13,081 nt of DNA from Pyrinomonadaceae bacterium. Lineage in GTDB: Bacteria; Acidobacteriota; Blastocatellia; Pyrinomonadales; Pyrinomonadaceae. The notes beneath the pieces were generated by a model, which had not been told where the DNA came from, made no database searches, and saw nothing but the letters and a program-made list of their open reading frames with translations. The position numbers were made by a program, and so were the translations under genes. Positions within the stretch are counted from its first letter, which is position 1; every line of letters begins with the position of its first letter. This document shows positions 7,023 through 13,066 of this stretch, piece after piece. The stretch covers positions 1-13,081 of the forward strand of contig JACMMN010000082.1 of NCBI GenBank assembly GCA_014379075.1, in the 5' to 3' direction.

Positions 7023-8306
7023 TTATTTCTTCTTTTTGAAGATATTGCCGGCCACTTCCGGCGTCATCTCAAAACCAAATTGACGGGCTGCTCGTGAAAG
7101 TACCGGGTCACGGCCATTTGCCAAATCGAGCGGGCTTGGCAAAATCATTTCGTCCGGCAATACCCCTATTTTTTCCAACCGCTTCCCGTCGTTCATTATT
7201 AAATCCGCATCGGTAATACTGAATCCGTAACCTATTCGATTATCCAGGCCGAAGAAGTGCGGTATTATTATAGACTGCATCACCTTTCCCGAAGATCGAT
7301 CCCCTAAAACAATACCCCTTTTCTCGATCTGTACAACTCGTGCAAACATTTCTGACGCGGAGCTCGATTCACTGTCGATAAGCACTGCCATCTTTCCGGC
7401 GAAAGATTTCTTGCCGTCACCTCTCAAGATGATCGTTTCGACTTTTTTACGCGAACGGATCTCGCCGACAGTAATGTCCCGGTCGAAGAATGCAGTGATA
7501 AGTTCTTGAAACGAATACACATAGCCGCCGCGATTGCCACGCAGATCGAGTATCAGGGCTGAAGATTTCCGGACCCGATCAATCATTTTATCTACTTTTA
7601 TATCGCTGAATTCGAAGCTTGGGATCTTCCATACTGAAAGGCCCGGAACTTCATCATAAAATTCCTGGTGAGTCCTCGTTAAAAAGGCTCTCTCTCTTTT
7701 TAGTTTCAGATCCCGAGTCGTGGGCTTGAAAGGCGTTTCGCGCGTTAACTTCGCCTCAATCTCGATTTGGTATCGGTTTCCGCTAGGTTTGACAATGATT
7801 ACGGTTAATTTCTGACGGGGAGCCAGCACTTCGTAATGATAACGCAGCAGTGAGAACTCTTTCCTGGTTGGAATGAATCCGTCCAGCATATAGACCTGAT
7901 CACCTGGGCGAATTCCCTTTTTTTGAGCGTCGCTGTCATCATCAACCTCCGTGACGTACACCTTTTCGCCAATAAGTTGAATATTCCATCCGTATTCAAT
8001 AGTGATCGTCTTTGCGGGCGGTATAAAACCTAAATGAGAATCGTCAAACTGAAATAATACCCTTGCGACCATATCGGTCATTTCTTCAACCGAATTAGCA
8101 CCTTTAATAATATCACTGGCCTTCTTGATGCTTTCGTCGAGATCGATTCCCCGAAATACCGGATCATAATAATATTCTTTAATATCCTTGCTTAGATTCT
8201 TAAGGATCTGTTGGTGCAATGCCCGTTCTTCCGCTAAGCTTTGAGCCGTAGCCGCGAAAGGAACCAGAAGTAATAAAATTACTCCACAAAATAATGCGTT
8301 TTTCAT
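7023..8306 (-). CDS. Secreted S41 family serine peptidase with PDZ domain
   Basis: This 427-residue protein has a signal peptide at residues 1-22 (hydrophobic core, then A-T-A-Q-S). A tail-specific-protease-like N-terminal helical region follows (about 25-95), then a PDZ domain (about 100-185, with K-K-G-I-R-P-G-D-Q-V) and the S41 catalytic domain (about 220-400). The nucleophile is predicted as S316 in S-S-S-A-S-E and the general base as K341 in G-D-R-S-S-G-K. Their 25-residue spacing equals that of the plant-type D1 processing protease Ser/Lys pair. D254-L-R-G-N-R-G-G is the usual strand-turn before the active site. The protein is closer to non-processing C-terminal-peptidase-like S41 enzymes seen in Bacteroidota and Acidobacteriota than to housekeeping Prc. 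It starts 16 bp after the small AtuA-like gene, with no Shine-Dalgarno site. The substrate is unknown. Confidence 0.9.
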   Translation of the reverse strand: MKNALFCGVILLLLVPFAATAQSLAEERALHQQILKNLSKDIKEYYYDPVFRGIDLDESIKKASDIIKGANSVEEMTDMVARVLFQFDDSHLGFIPPAKTITIEYGWNIQLIGEKVYVTEVDDDSDAQKKGIRPGDQVYMLDGFIPTRKEFSLLRYHYEVLAPRQKLTVIIVKPSGNRYQIEIEAKLTRETPFKPTTRDLKLKRERAFLTRTHQEFYDEVPGLSVWKIPSFEFSDIKVDKMIDRVRKSSALILDLRGNRGGYVYSFQELITAFFDRDITVGEIRSRKKVETIILRGDGKKSFAGKMAVLIDSESSSASEMFARVVQIEKRGIVLGDRSSGKVMQSIIIPHFFGLDNRIGYGFSITDADLIMNDGKRLEKIGVLPDEMILPSPLDLANGRDPVLSRAARQFGFEMTPEVAGNIFKKKK

Positions 8307-8322
8307 AAAGGAAAAATGAGCG

Positions 8323-8667
8323 TTAATTCAAGTCGAAATCTAGAGCTTCGTCATCACCGATATCGATGCTCATGCGGAGCAGGGCCGTGGAAAATGTCTT
8401 ACCCTGCGCGTCGGTCATCAAGCTCATAGTTCCACCGCCGCCGAGCGATTCATGCAGTAGAAAGTTAAGTGCCTTCAGATTTGGGAGTTCAAAGCGCTCG
8501 ACGCTGCCTTTGACGATCTCGCCGAAATGCTCCTTTACCTTCTCAGCTGTAACTTCGCGAACGAGCAGCGGGTAAAACTCATCTTTCAGAGCGATAATGC
8601 CGACATTTGCGGTGTCGCCTTTGTCGCCTGAACGGGCGTGGGCCATTCTTAGAAGTGAAATTTTCAT
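8323..8667 (-). CDS. Small AtuA-like protein (separate DUF1446 C-terminal ferredoxin-fold domain)
   Basis: This 114-residue protein corresponds to the C-terminal domain of long AtuA proteins. It contains the hallmark A-R-S-G-D-K-G-D-T-A-N-V-G-I-I-A at residues 11-26, then P-L-L-V-R, L-T/V-T-A-E-K-V near 39-44, V-E-R-F-E-L-P-N near 56-63, L-N-F-L-L near 67-71, the S-L-G-G-G-G-T turn near 74-80 and D-A-Q-G-K near 86-90. It probably partners the 455-residue AtuA protein encoded at 2560-3927, although the two are about 4.4 kb apart on opposite strands. Its start overlaps the NUDIX gene stop by 4 bp (ATGA), implying translational coupling. The biochemical role of this domain is unknown. Confidence 0.86.
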   Translation of the reverse strand: MKISLLRMAHARSGDKGDTANVGIIALKDEFYPLLVREVTAEKVKEHFGEIVKGSVERFELPNLKALNFLLHESLGGGGTMSLMTDAQGKTFSTALLRMSIDIGDDEALDFDLN

Positions 8668-9218
8668 AAATTTATTCTTTGCAGACTCAAATAATAAAAT
8701 GCCGCGATAACCAGTGAATGCATAATAGTGCCGTCTGCGATCAACTTCTCAACCTCAGCCAACGGAACAAGCCTAGAGACGATGCTCTCATGGTGATCGA
8801 ATGAAGTATCGGCCGTTTTCTCGCAGCCGCGTGCGAGATAATGAAAGATTGTGTTGTTCTGAATCGCCGGATTCGGTTGCGAGCTTCCGAGGACCACCCA
8901 GTCATCACATGTAAAACCGGTTTCTTCCAAAAGCTCTCGTTTTGCAGTGGTTGATGGTTCCTCACCTTCATCGACCATGCCGCCGGGTATTTCAGTAATG
9001 ATCTGTTCCGTTCCATGCCGAAACTGTTCTATCACAACTACTTCGCTATTTTTCGTCAACGCAATTATATTAACCCAATTCGTGCTATCGATTACGAAGA
9101 ATGTGCTTTGTTTTCCGTCAATTTCACGGGAACAAACATCTTCCCGGACGCTAAAAACTCGGCATTCAGCAATATTGCTTGAAGAAAGGTGTTTCCACGA
9201 ATCGGGTTTTTGCTTCAT
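8664..9218 (-). CDS. NUDIX hydrolase, ADP-ribose pyrophosphatase-like
   Basis: Read from the Met at 9218 this is a 184-residue protein. It contains a complete NUDIX box at residues 80-102: G, five residues, E86, seven residues, then R94-E-L-L-E98-E99-T-G-F. The preceding I-T-E-I-P-G-G and the upstream V-V-V-I-E-Q-F-R-H-G are typical of ADP-sugar pyrophosphatases, which split nucleoside diphosphate sugars into NMP and sugar phosphate with Mg2+ bound by the glutamates. An in-frame ATG at 9287 would add 23 residues (M-H-C-S-T-P-L-I-D) that do not look like the family. I prefer the shorter start, where K-P-D-S-W-K-H-L-S-S begins as in relatives, although it has no strong RBS. It is the first gene of the minus-strand block and overlaps the small AtuA-like gene by 4 bp. 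The substrate may be ADP-ribose, but other nucleotides are possible. Confidence 0.88.
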   Translation of the reverse strand: MKQKPDSWKHLSSSNIAECRVFSVREDVCSREIDGKQSTFFVIDSTNWVNIIALTKNSEVVVIEQFRHGTEQIITEIPGGMVDEGEEPSTTAKRELLEETGFTCDDWVVLGSSQPNPAIQNNTIFHYLARGCEKTADTSFDHHESIVSRLVPLAEVEKLIADGTIMHSLVIAAFYYLSLQRINL

Positions 9219-9281
9219 AAGGGAGTTCAGATTCTCATCAAAGATATGTTTCAATAGTAAATCAATCAGGGGAGTCGAACA
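9219..9281. promoter_or_regulatory. Divergent intergenic region between the NUDIX block and the LolA-like gene
   Basis: These 63 bp must hold or border the promoters for both directions if the shorter NUDIX start is right. On the + strand AGGGGAG at 9268-9274 is the RBS of the gene starting at 9282. On the - strand TTGATT, a 17-bp spacer and TTTGAT give a mediocre promoter match. No operator-like symmetry is obvious. Confidence 0.35.
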
Positions 9282-10235
9282 ATGCAAATTTTTCTATATA
9301 TTTATGCTGTCGCGGTACTTGGGTTTATTTTTAACGCAGCTAACATCGGTGTCGCTCAAATTCCCGCAGACGCTTCGATCGAAGAGATCGTCAGCAAAGC
9401 CAGTGAACAAAGGAAAATTTATACGGAGGAATTTAAGAATCTTCTTTCCGAAGAGACGAAACACTTTGAAATATACGGCAAAAATGGCGAAATAAAAAAA
9501 CGCCGCGCGGTAAAATCGACATTTATCGTTTACCAGCTTTCCAAGGACGACAAACTCGTCGCTGAATATCGAAATGTCATCTCGGTGGATGGTAAAAACC
9601 TCGATAATACGGACAAACGCGCCCAGGATTTCTTTGAAAAGATCGTCGAGGTCGAATCGTCGAATAAAGAGCTGGAAAAATTGTTCGACGAAGGCTCACG
9701 TTACGATCAGGATATCTCGCTCGGATTATTCACCCTGTATCAGGCGGTTGCTCTCGCGGACAATCTGCGGCCGTATTTCGATTTCAAACTCGAAGGCACG
9801 GAACGTATTGATAACAATGAGGTATATGTCATTTCATACCGTCAGTTAAGACCAAGTCCATACATAATCGCCGGCGGCGGCCGCGAACCGGCCGACGGTG
9901 GGCTCGTGCTGAAATATGACATTGATGAAAAGGGCGATCTGAACGGCCGGTTGAAGGGAAAATTGTGGATCGATAAGAATACCTTTCAGGTCTGGCGAGA
10001 AAACCGGATAATGAATTTGCAGCCGGAGGGCTTTGCCGCACCCGTTATCCTGGCGGAAAACGTGTTCGAATTTCAGAATAGCGGGTTCACTATCCTGACT
10101 CCGAAAAAGATCACGCACACCCAATATGAACTAAAGCGAAAAAACCTTATATCTATTAAAGAAGCCCGGGTCACATTCGAATACGATAAATTTACCAAAC
10201 CTGATGTAGAGGTGAAGTCGGGCGAAGTAAAGTAG
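9282..10235 (+). CDS. Secreted LolA-like protein of unknown function
   Basis: This 317-residue protein has a hydrophobic N-terminus ending near residue 26 (G-V-A-Q) that is probably a signal peptide. The start has a strong RBS, AGGGGAG, 7 bp upstream. The mature part begins with a helix (A-S-I-E-E-I-V-S-K-A) and then alternates strands. The visible motif E-Y-R-N-V-I-S-V-D-G-K, followed by D-K-R-A-Q-D-F-F, recurs in secreted acidobacterial proteins that I know only as hypothetical. Later strands (Y-V-I-S-Y-R-Q, then G-K-L-W-I-D-K-N-T-F-Q-V-W-R and the paired strands near the end) resemble the outer-membrane lipoprotein carrier/sorting (LolA/LolB-like) half-barrel. No catalytic residues are apparent. 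A lipid or lipoprotein carrier role is inference. The 74 bp downstream to the convergent methyltransferase are GC-rich without a T-run terminator. Confidence 0.65.
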   Translation: MQIFLYIYAVAVLGFIFNAANIGVAQIPADASIEEIVSKASEQRKIYTEEFKNLLSEETKHFEIYGKNGEIKKRRAVKSTFIVYQLSKDDKLVAEYRNVISVDGKNLDNTDKRAQDFFEKIVEVESSNKELEKLFDEGSRYDQDISLGLFTLYQAVALADNLRPYFDFKLEGTERIDNNEVYVISYRQLRPSPYIIAGGGREPADGGLVLKYDIDEKGDLNGRLKGKLWIDKNTFQVWRENRIMNLQPEGFAAPVILAENVFEFQNSGFTILTPKKITHTQYELKRKNLISIKEARVTFEYDKFTKPDVEVKSGEVK

Positions 10236-10309
10236 ATTGCAACTCCGGCTTTAGGCGGCTCCTCGCCAACGTCAAGTCGGGCGGCACGCCGAACGCGAAA
10301 TTCTGCAAA

Positions 10310-11026
10310 CTATTTCAATTCAAACACCAAAAAATAATCCATTCCGTCCGCCTTTACGAAATCGAATTCTTCCTTGAGTTTAAATCCCGACAACATCGCC
10401 TCCTCAATCACCTTTTCTTTGTCCAGGCCGTGATCGGCCCCGTCGCCGTTGCGGTCTATGATCCCGACCAATGCGGTTTTACGCAGCCCTGCCCTTAGAT
10501 TCTTCATAAATCGAATCGGTTCTGCGATCTCGTGATAAGTTTTCAAGATCAACACGGCATCGACCGATTGTTTCGGCAGCAGCGGATCATTGGGTTTCCC
10601 CAATATCGTTTTAATATTCGCCAGATTTTCCGTTTTTGCCCGAGTAGTGATGTGGTCGATGTAGCCCTGATTGATCTCGACGGCATAAACCTTCCCTTTT
10701 TCACCCGCTCGTTTCGCAGCACGAACTGTAAACCAGCCAGAACCCGCTCCGATATCCGCAACCGTTTTACCGCTGGAAATTTTCAGGATATCCATCACGC
10801 GGCTGATCTGAAGATTATTTTCCCGTTCGGGTTCTTCGAAGATCGCAAGGTTTCCTGTATAAGGATCGCTCGTCGCCCGGTTGATGCTGACATTCGAATG
10901 CGGCGTCGGCGAAATTGACGAGCCGGAATCAAGAAGCGAAAGCTCGGCGGTGGGAACGAAAAACATCAAAAATGCCGCTAATAGGGTTACTTTCAGTAGC
11001 ACAACAGTGATCAGAAACTTTTTCAT
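10310..11026 (-). CDS. Exported or membrane-anchored class I SAM-dependent methyltransferase
   Basis: In this 238-residue protein residues 3-24 are strongly hydrophobic (signal peptide or anchor), followed by a Ser/Pro-rich linker to about residue 50. The methyltransferase domain then has F-E-E-P-E-R-E (63-69), motif I V-A-D-I-G-A-G-S-G (89-97), the acidic SAM-ribose ligand E117 in V-Y-A-V-E-I, and the motif IV region D-A-V-L-I-L-K-T-Y-H-E-I (156-167). The 'FE(D)PER' lead followed by V-A-D-I-G-A-G-S-G-W-F-T belongs to a family of exported methyltransferase-domain proteins found in many Gram-negatives, whose substrates I do not know. How SAM is provided outside the cytoplasm is unclear unless the hydrophobic segment is only an anchor with the domain facing inwards. 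It starts 5 bp after the short crotonase-fold gene, so the two are likely co-transcribed. Confidence 0.82.
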   Translation of the reverse strand: MKKFLITVVLLKVTLLAAFLMFFVPTAELSLLDSGSSISPTPHSNVSINRATSDPYTGNLAIFEEPERENNLQISRVMDILKISSGKTVADIGAGSGWFTVRAAKRAGEKGKVYAVEINQGYIDHITTRAKTENLANIKTILGKPNDPLLPKQSVDAVLILKTYHEIAEPIRFMKNLRAGLRKTALVGIIDRNGDGADHGLDKEKVIEEAMLSGFKLKEEFDFVKADGMDYFLVFELK

Positions 11027-11031
11027 AAATA

Positions 11032-11616
11032 TTATGATGAGCAGCCGCCTGAAATATTTGCCAATGATACCGCCATTATATCATCGGCGATCTCGTCAAT
11101 TAACCCGATCCTCAACGCCTCAGCCGCCGTCACTGGCCTCGTAGTAAAAAACATCTCCAAAGCCTTCGCCTGCCCGATCAGCCGCGGCAAACGCTGAGTT
11201 CCGCCCCAACCGGTGATGAATCCCAGTCCCGCACCGGGATGTGAGAATGTAGCAATCACCGAAGCGATTCTCCTTTCACAAGCTAAAGCCAGATCGAGTG
11301 CGCCCCCGAAGCAATAGCCGTTTATCGCCGCTATAGTTGTCTGTTCAAGTCCCGCGATCATTGCCATCAAATCCTGCCCGTAACAAGCAAATTCCTTCGC
11401 ATTCTCCGCCGTAATTCCGGCAATTTCATTTAAATTCGCACCCGACGCAAATACATTGCCCTGGCCGGTAAAGATCACAGGCTTATTTCCCAGCGAATCC
11501 ACCATGCCGTGCAGTTCGTCCAATACGGCCACGGACAACGGATTCCGGATCTCCGGCCTTACAAACCTTAATACCAACGCATTTCCGCGATCTTCCGTAA
11601 TTATCGAGTTAGACAT
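11032..11616 (-). CDS. Short crotonase-fold (enoyl-CoA hydratase-like) protein lacking both catalytic glutamates
   Basis: This protein is 194 residues, against about 255-260 for typical enoyl-CoA hydratases. The oxyanion-hole segments are kept: F-A-S-G-A-N-L-N at 56-63 and G-Y-C-F-G-G-A at 100-106. At the two acids of the rat enzyme it has D108 (for Glu144) and G128 (for Glu164, in H-P-G-A-G-L-G), with the expected 20-residue spacing, so ordinary hydratase chemistry is unlikely. After G-L-I-D-E-I-A (171-177) it ends with I-S-G-G-C-S-S, so the C-terminal helical region that usually covers the active site and helps build the trimer is missing. The sequence immediately downstream is the methyltransferase reading frame, with no lost crotonase tail in another frame. 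AGGGAA upstream on the minus strand is a plausible RBS. It may act as an isomerase, thioesterase-like or structural variant, or be a decaying gene. Confidence 0.78.
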   Translation of the reverse strand: MSNSIITEDRGNALVLRFVRPEIRNPLSVAVLDELHGMVDSLGNKPVIFTGQGNVFASGANLNEIAGITAENAKEFACYGQDLMAMIAGLEQTTIAAINGYCFGGALDLALACERRIASVIATFSHPGAGLGFITGWGGTQRLPRLIGQAKALEMFFTTRPVTAAEALRIGLIDEIADDIMAVSLANISGGCSS

Positions 11617-11632
11617 TTACCGCTTCCCTATC

Positions 11633-11644
11633 AATAATATAGCT
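11633..11644 (+). promoter_or_regulatory. Candidate leaderless start of inorganic pyrophosphatase (-10 element AATAAT or TAATAT)
   Basis: AATAAT at 11633-11638 lies 6 bp before the ATG at 11645, with an overlapping TAATAT at 11635-11640. TTAGAC at 11609-11614, 18 bp upstream of AATAAT, could serve as a -35 and lies inside the divergent gene. There is no Shine-Dalgarno sequence in the 25 bp before the ATG. Together these suggest transcription beginning at or next to the start codon. Confidence 0.4.
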
Positions 11645-12265
11645 ATGTTCAGAACCAACAAAGCCCATCCGTGGCACGGCGTTCCGATCGGCGAGAACGT
11701 ACCCGAAGAAGTCACCGTCTTCATCGAGATCGTGCCCCGCGACACCGTCAAATATGAGGTTGACAAAGAAACCGGCTACCTCAAGATCGACCGCCCGCAG
11801 CAATATTCGAATGTCGTCCCGGCCAACTACGGCTTCATCCCGCAAACGTATTGCTCGGACGGCATCGCCCAGCTCGCCCGCAACAATTCGACAGGCATCG
11901 CGATCAGCGGCGGCGACACCGATCCGCTCGACATTCTGGTCCTCTCCGAACACCATATTCCACGCGGCGATATCCTCCTAAAGGCCCGTCCTATCGGAGG
12001 TTTCTGCCTGATCGACGGCGGCGAGGCGGACGACAAGATCATCGCCGTACTCAAAGGCGACAAGGTCTTCGAGCAGTACCAGGAGATCGCCCAGCTCCCT
12101 AAAAGCATCCTCGAACGCTTCGAGCATTACTTCCTCACCTACAAGAGTTTACCCGATGACCCGAACATCTGCGAGATCGCCTATTCCTACGGCCGCGAAG
12201 ATTCCTACAATGTGATAAAAACCGCGCAAAAAGATTACGCCGAGCTGCTCGAAAAAATGAAATAA
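11645..12265 (+). CDS. ppa: Inorganic pyrophosphatase, family I (soluble, Mg2+-dependent)
   Basis: This 206-residue enzyme hydrolyses pyrophosphate to two phosphates in the cytoplasm and so drives biosynthetic reactions. The family signature D-x-D-P-x-D is present as D91-T-D-P-L-D96, the Mg2+-binding acids. P-A-N-Y-G-F-I-P at 59-66, V-K-Y-E-V-D-K-E-T-G-Y-L-K at 36-48 and D-D-K-I-I-A-V at 129-135 are further conserved active-site segments. The N-terminal H-P-W-H-G-V-P-I-G-E-N is typical of the longer bacterial/plant-like branch rather than the E. coli type. ATG 11645 was chosen because homologues begin just before HPWHG. A longer open frame reaches back to 11456, but its extension is unrelated sequence lying antisense to the crotonase-fold gene. 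The gap to that divergent gene is 28 bp and there is no RBS. Confidence 0.95.
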   Translation: MFRTNKAHPWHGVPIGENVPEEVTVFIEIVPRDTVKYEVDKETGYLKIDRPQQYSNVVPANYGFIPQTYCSDGIAQLARNNSTGIAISGGDTDPLDILVLSEHHIPRGDILLKARPIGGFCLIDGGEADDKIIAVLKGDKVFEQYQEIAQLPKSILERFEHYFLTYKSLPDDPNICEIAYSYGREDSYNVIKTAQKDYAELLEKMK

Positions 12266-12330
12266 TGCGCAAAAATGGTCGTGTACCAAAATTGCGCGAG
12301 GGTGTTTTTTCCGATTTTCGGCTATTTTTG
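12266..12330 (+). terminator. Terminator region downstream of ppa
   Basis: GCGCAA (12267-12272) pairs with TTGCGC (12292-12297). Inside this, TGGT (12276-12279) pairs with ACCA (12285-12288) around a 5-nt loop. Six T residues follow at 12305-12310. A second small hairpin, CCGA-TTT-TCGG (12311-12321), is followed by TTTTT at 12325-12329. The first T-run is 7 nt from the stem, so it is a less-than-ideal but plausible intrinsic terminator. Confidence 0.6.
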
Positions 12331-12353
12331 CTTCGAGGCCCGTATTTATTGAG

Positions 12354-12441
12354 CTAGATACAGTGAAATCGACACTTTGATTCAGTAGTTTCGGCAGTTT
12401 GATACAGTACTTTTGCCACTTTGGTACTGTAAAACGGGGTG
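12354..12441. repeat. Four degenerate 22-bp tandem repeats
   Basis: Units run 12354-12375, 12376-12397, 12398-12419 and 12420-12441 with an exact 22-bp period. The best-conserved part is TTTGATACAGTA at the start of each unit (variants CTAGATACAGTG, TTTGATTCAGTA, TTTGATACAGTA, TTTGGTACTGTA), followed by a more variable T-rich then G/C-rich end. A period of 22 bp is about two helical turns, which would place any bound proteins on one DNA face. The array lies between convergent genes and is not coding. CRISPR is excluded because repeats are contiguous and degenerate. Confidence 0.6.
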
Positions 12442-12456
12442 CGGTTTTACAGTACC
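12423..12456. repeat. Perfect 13-bp inverted repeat with 8-nt loop
   Basis: GGTACTGTAAAAC (12423-12435) and GTTTTACAGTACC (12444-12456) are exact reverse complements around GGGGTGCG. The left arm is part of the fourth 22-bp unit, so the right arm amounts to a further unit core in reverse orientation. There is no T-run on either side, so this is not a standard terminator. It could be an operator, a small element end or an RNA hairpin. Confidence 0.75.
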
Positions 12457-12478
12457 TAACTCCGGTCACCGCATCTTG

Positions 12479-13066
12479 TTATTTCAATATCGAGAGATAT
12501 TCCCGCCACGGGCCGACGTCGCCGTCGTAGCGTGAGGCCATCGCGGTGACGATCTGGCGGATGTGGTTCAGGTCGTGCACGACCCAAGTCGCCAGAAGCT
12601 GGCGCAGCGTAACCTCGCCAAGCTCCGGATGTATTCCGCGCAGATCTAGATGTTCGGCATTCAAATTCCACGCCCGCAGTGTCTCGAGGCTTTCCGTCCG
12701 CCGCTCCGAAAATTCAGCCAGGAGATCGCCAAGCGGCTTCCCTCGAGACCGCTCAAACTGAGCAAACCGGTCGAACGCCTCAAACGTCCTGTCCGCACCC
12801 TGCTCAATAATTATCCGCGCACGCGGTATCCAGTCGGTCTCCTCGCCGTGGATCAAATGCCCGACCACATCGTACGCACGCCATTCCGTTCTTAACTCCC
12901 CTCCTGATTTGAGGAGAGGTGACCGCGCTTCGCGGACGGGGTGGTCGTCTGACGGGGTGGTGTCACTTATCGAATCCGCCGAAAGGCGACCAAGCAAACT
13001 CCGCAGTGTCCCCGGCGTAGCCGACAAAACCTCAACCGCCTGTTCAAGATCAAATCTCATTTCCAT
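12479..13066 (-). CDS. DinB family protein with an in-frame repeat insertion
   Basis: This 195-residue four-helix DinB/YfiT-like protein matches the pattern L-S-A-T-P-G-T-L-R-S-L-L, then W62-R-A-Y-D-V-V-G-H70-L-I-H-G-E-x-T-D-W-I-P-R-A, and later W-V-V-H164-D-L-N-H168-I-R-Q-I. H70, H164 and H168 are the expected metal-binding histidines. Family members are metal-dependent proteins, some of them thiol transferases or hydrolases; the function here is unknown. Relatives have only about a dozen residues between the first helix and the Trp before D-V-V-G-H-L-I. Here there are about 25 more (residues 34-58, Pro/Ser/Arg-rich), encoded by a GC-rich repeat element. The ATG at 13066 was used; the Met two codons later (13060) is equally possible, as neither has a clear RBS. 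The gene ends against the repeat-rich gap, convergent with ppa. Confidence 0.85.
   Translation of the reverse strand: MEMRFDLEQAVEVLSATPGTLRSLLGRLSADSISDTTPSDDHPVREARSPLLKSGGELRTEWRAYDVVGHLIHGEETDWIPRARIIIEQGADRTFEAFDRFAQFERSRGKPLGDLLAEFSERRTESLETLRAWNLNAEHLDLRGIHPELGEVTLRQLLATWVVHDLNHIRQIVTAMASRYDGDVGPWREYLSILK
12895..12969. repeat. Short GC-rich palindromic repeat element inserted in the DinB gene
   Basis: On the + strand the element has three parts: an imperfect hairpin CTCCCCTCCT-GATTTG-AGGAGAGG (12896-12919), a perfect hairpin CCGCG-CTT-CGCGG (12923-12935), and a 10-bp direct repeat ACGGGGTGGT at 12936-12945 and 12952-12961. From memory, similar 'CTCCCCTCC...GGAGGGGTG...CGGGGTGGT' repeats occur in many copies in several bacterial phyla. 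CTTA occurs at both edges (12891-12894 and 12966-12969), which could be a 4-bp target duplication but could also be chance. The 75-bp unit (12895-12969) equals 25 codons, so the DinB frame is kept. Confidence 0.65.

Noticed and set aside
9219..9287. Longer N-terminus for the NUDIX hydrolase starting at 9287
   Set aside because: It would add 23 residues not typical of the family and would overlap the start codon of the divergent gene. It is kept only as an alternative because the shorter start has no strong RBS.
10236..10309. GC-rich stretch between convergent genes as a gene remnant
   Set aside because: One frame reads like protein for about 18 residues and shares AAGTCGGGCG with the end of the preceding gene. 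It is too short to support a call and shows no terminator or start.
10310..11031. A frameshift that would restore the missing C-terminus of the short crotonase-fold protein
   Set aside because: The downstream DNA is fully used by an intact methyltransferase gene beginning 5 bp later, and no crotonase-like tail is seen in the other frames.
11456..11644. Longer N-terminus for the inorganic pyrophosphatase
   Set aside because: The extra 63 residues lie antisense to the crotonase-fold gene and do not resemble the family. Homologues begin just before HPWHG, which fits ATG 11645.
12354..12441. CRISPR-like array
   Set aside because: Repeats are contiguous and degenerate with no unique spacers, and no cas genes are present.
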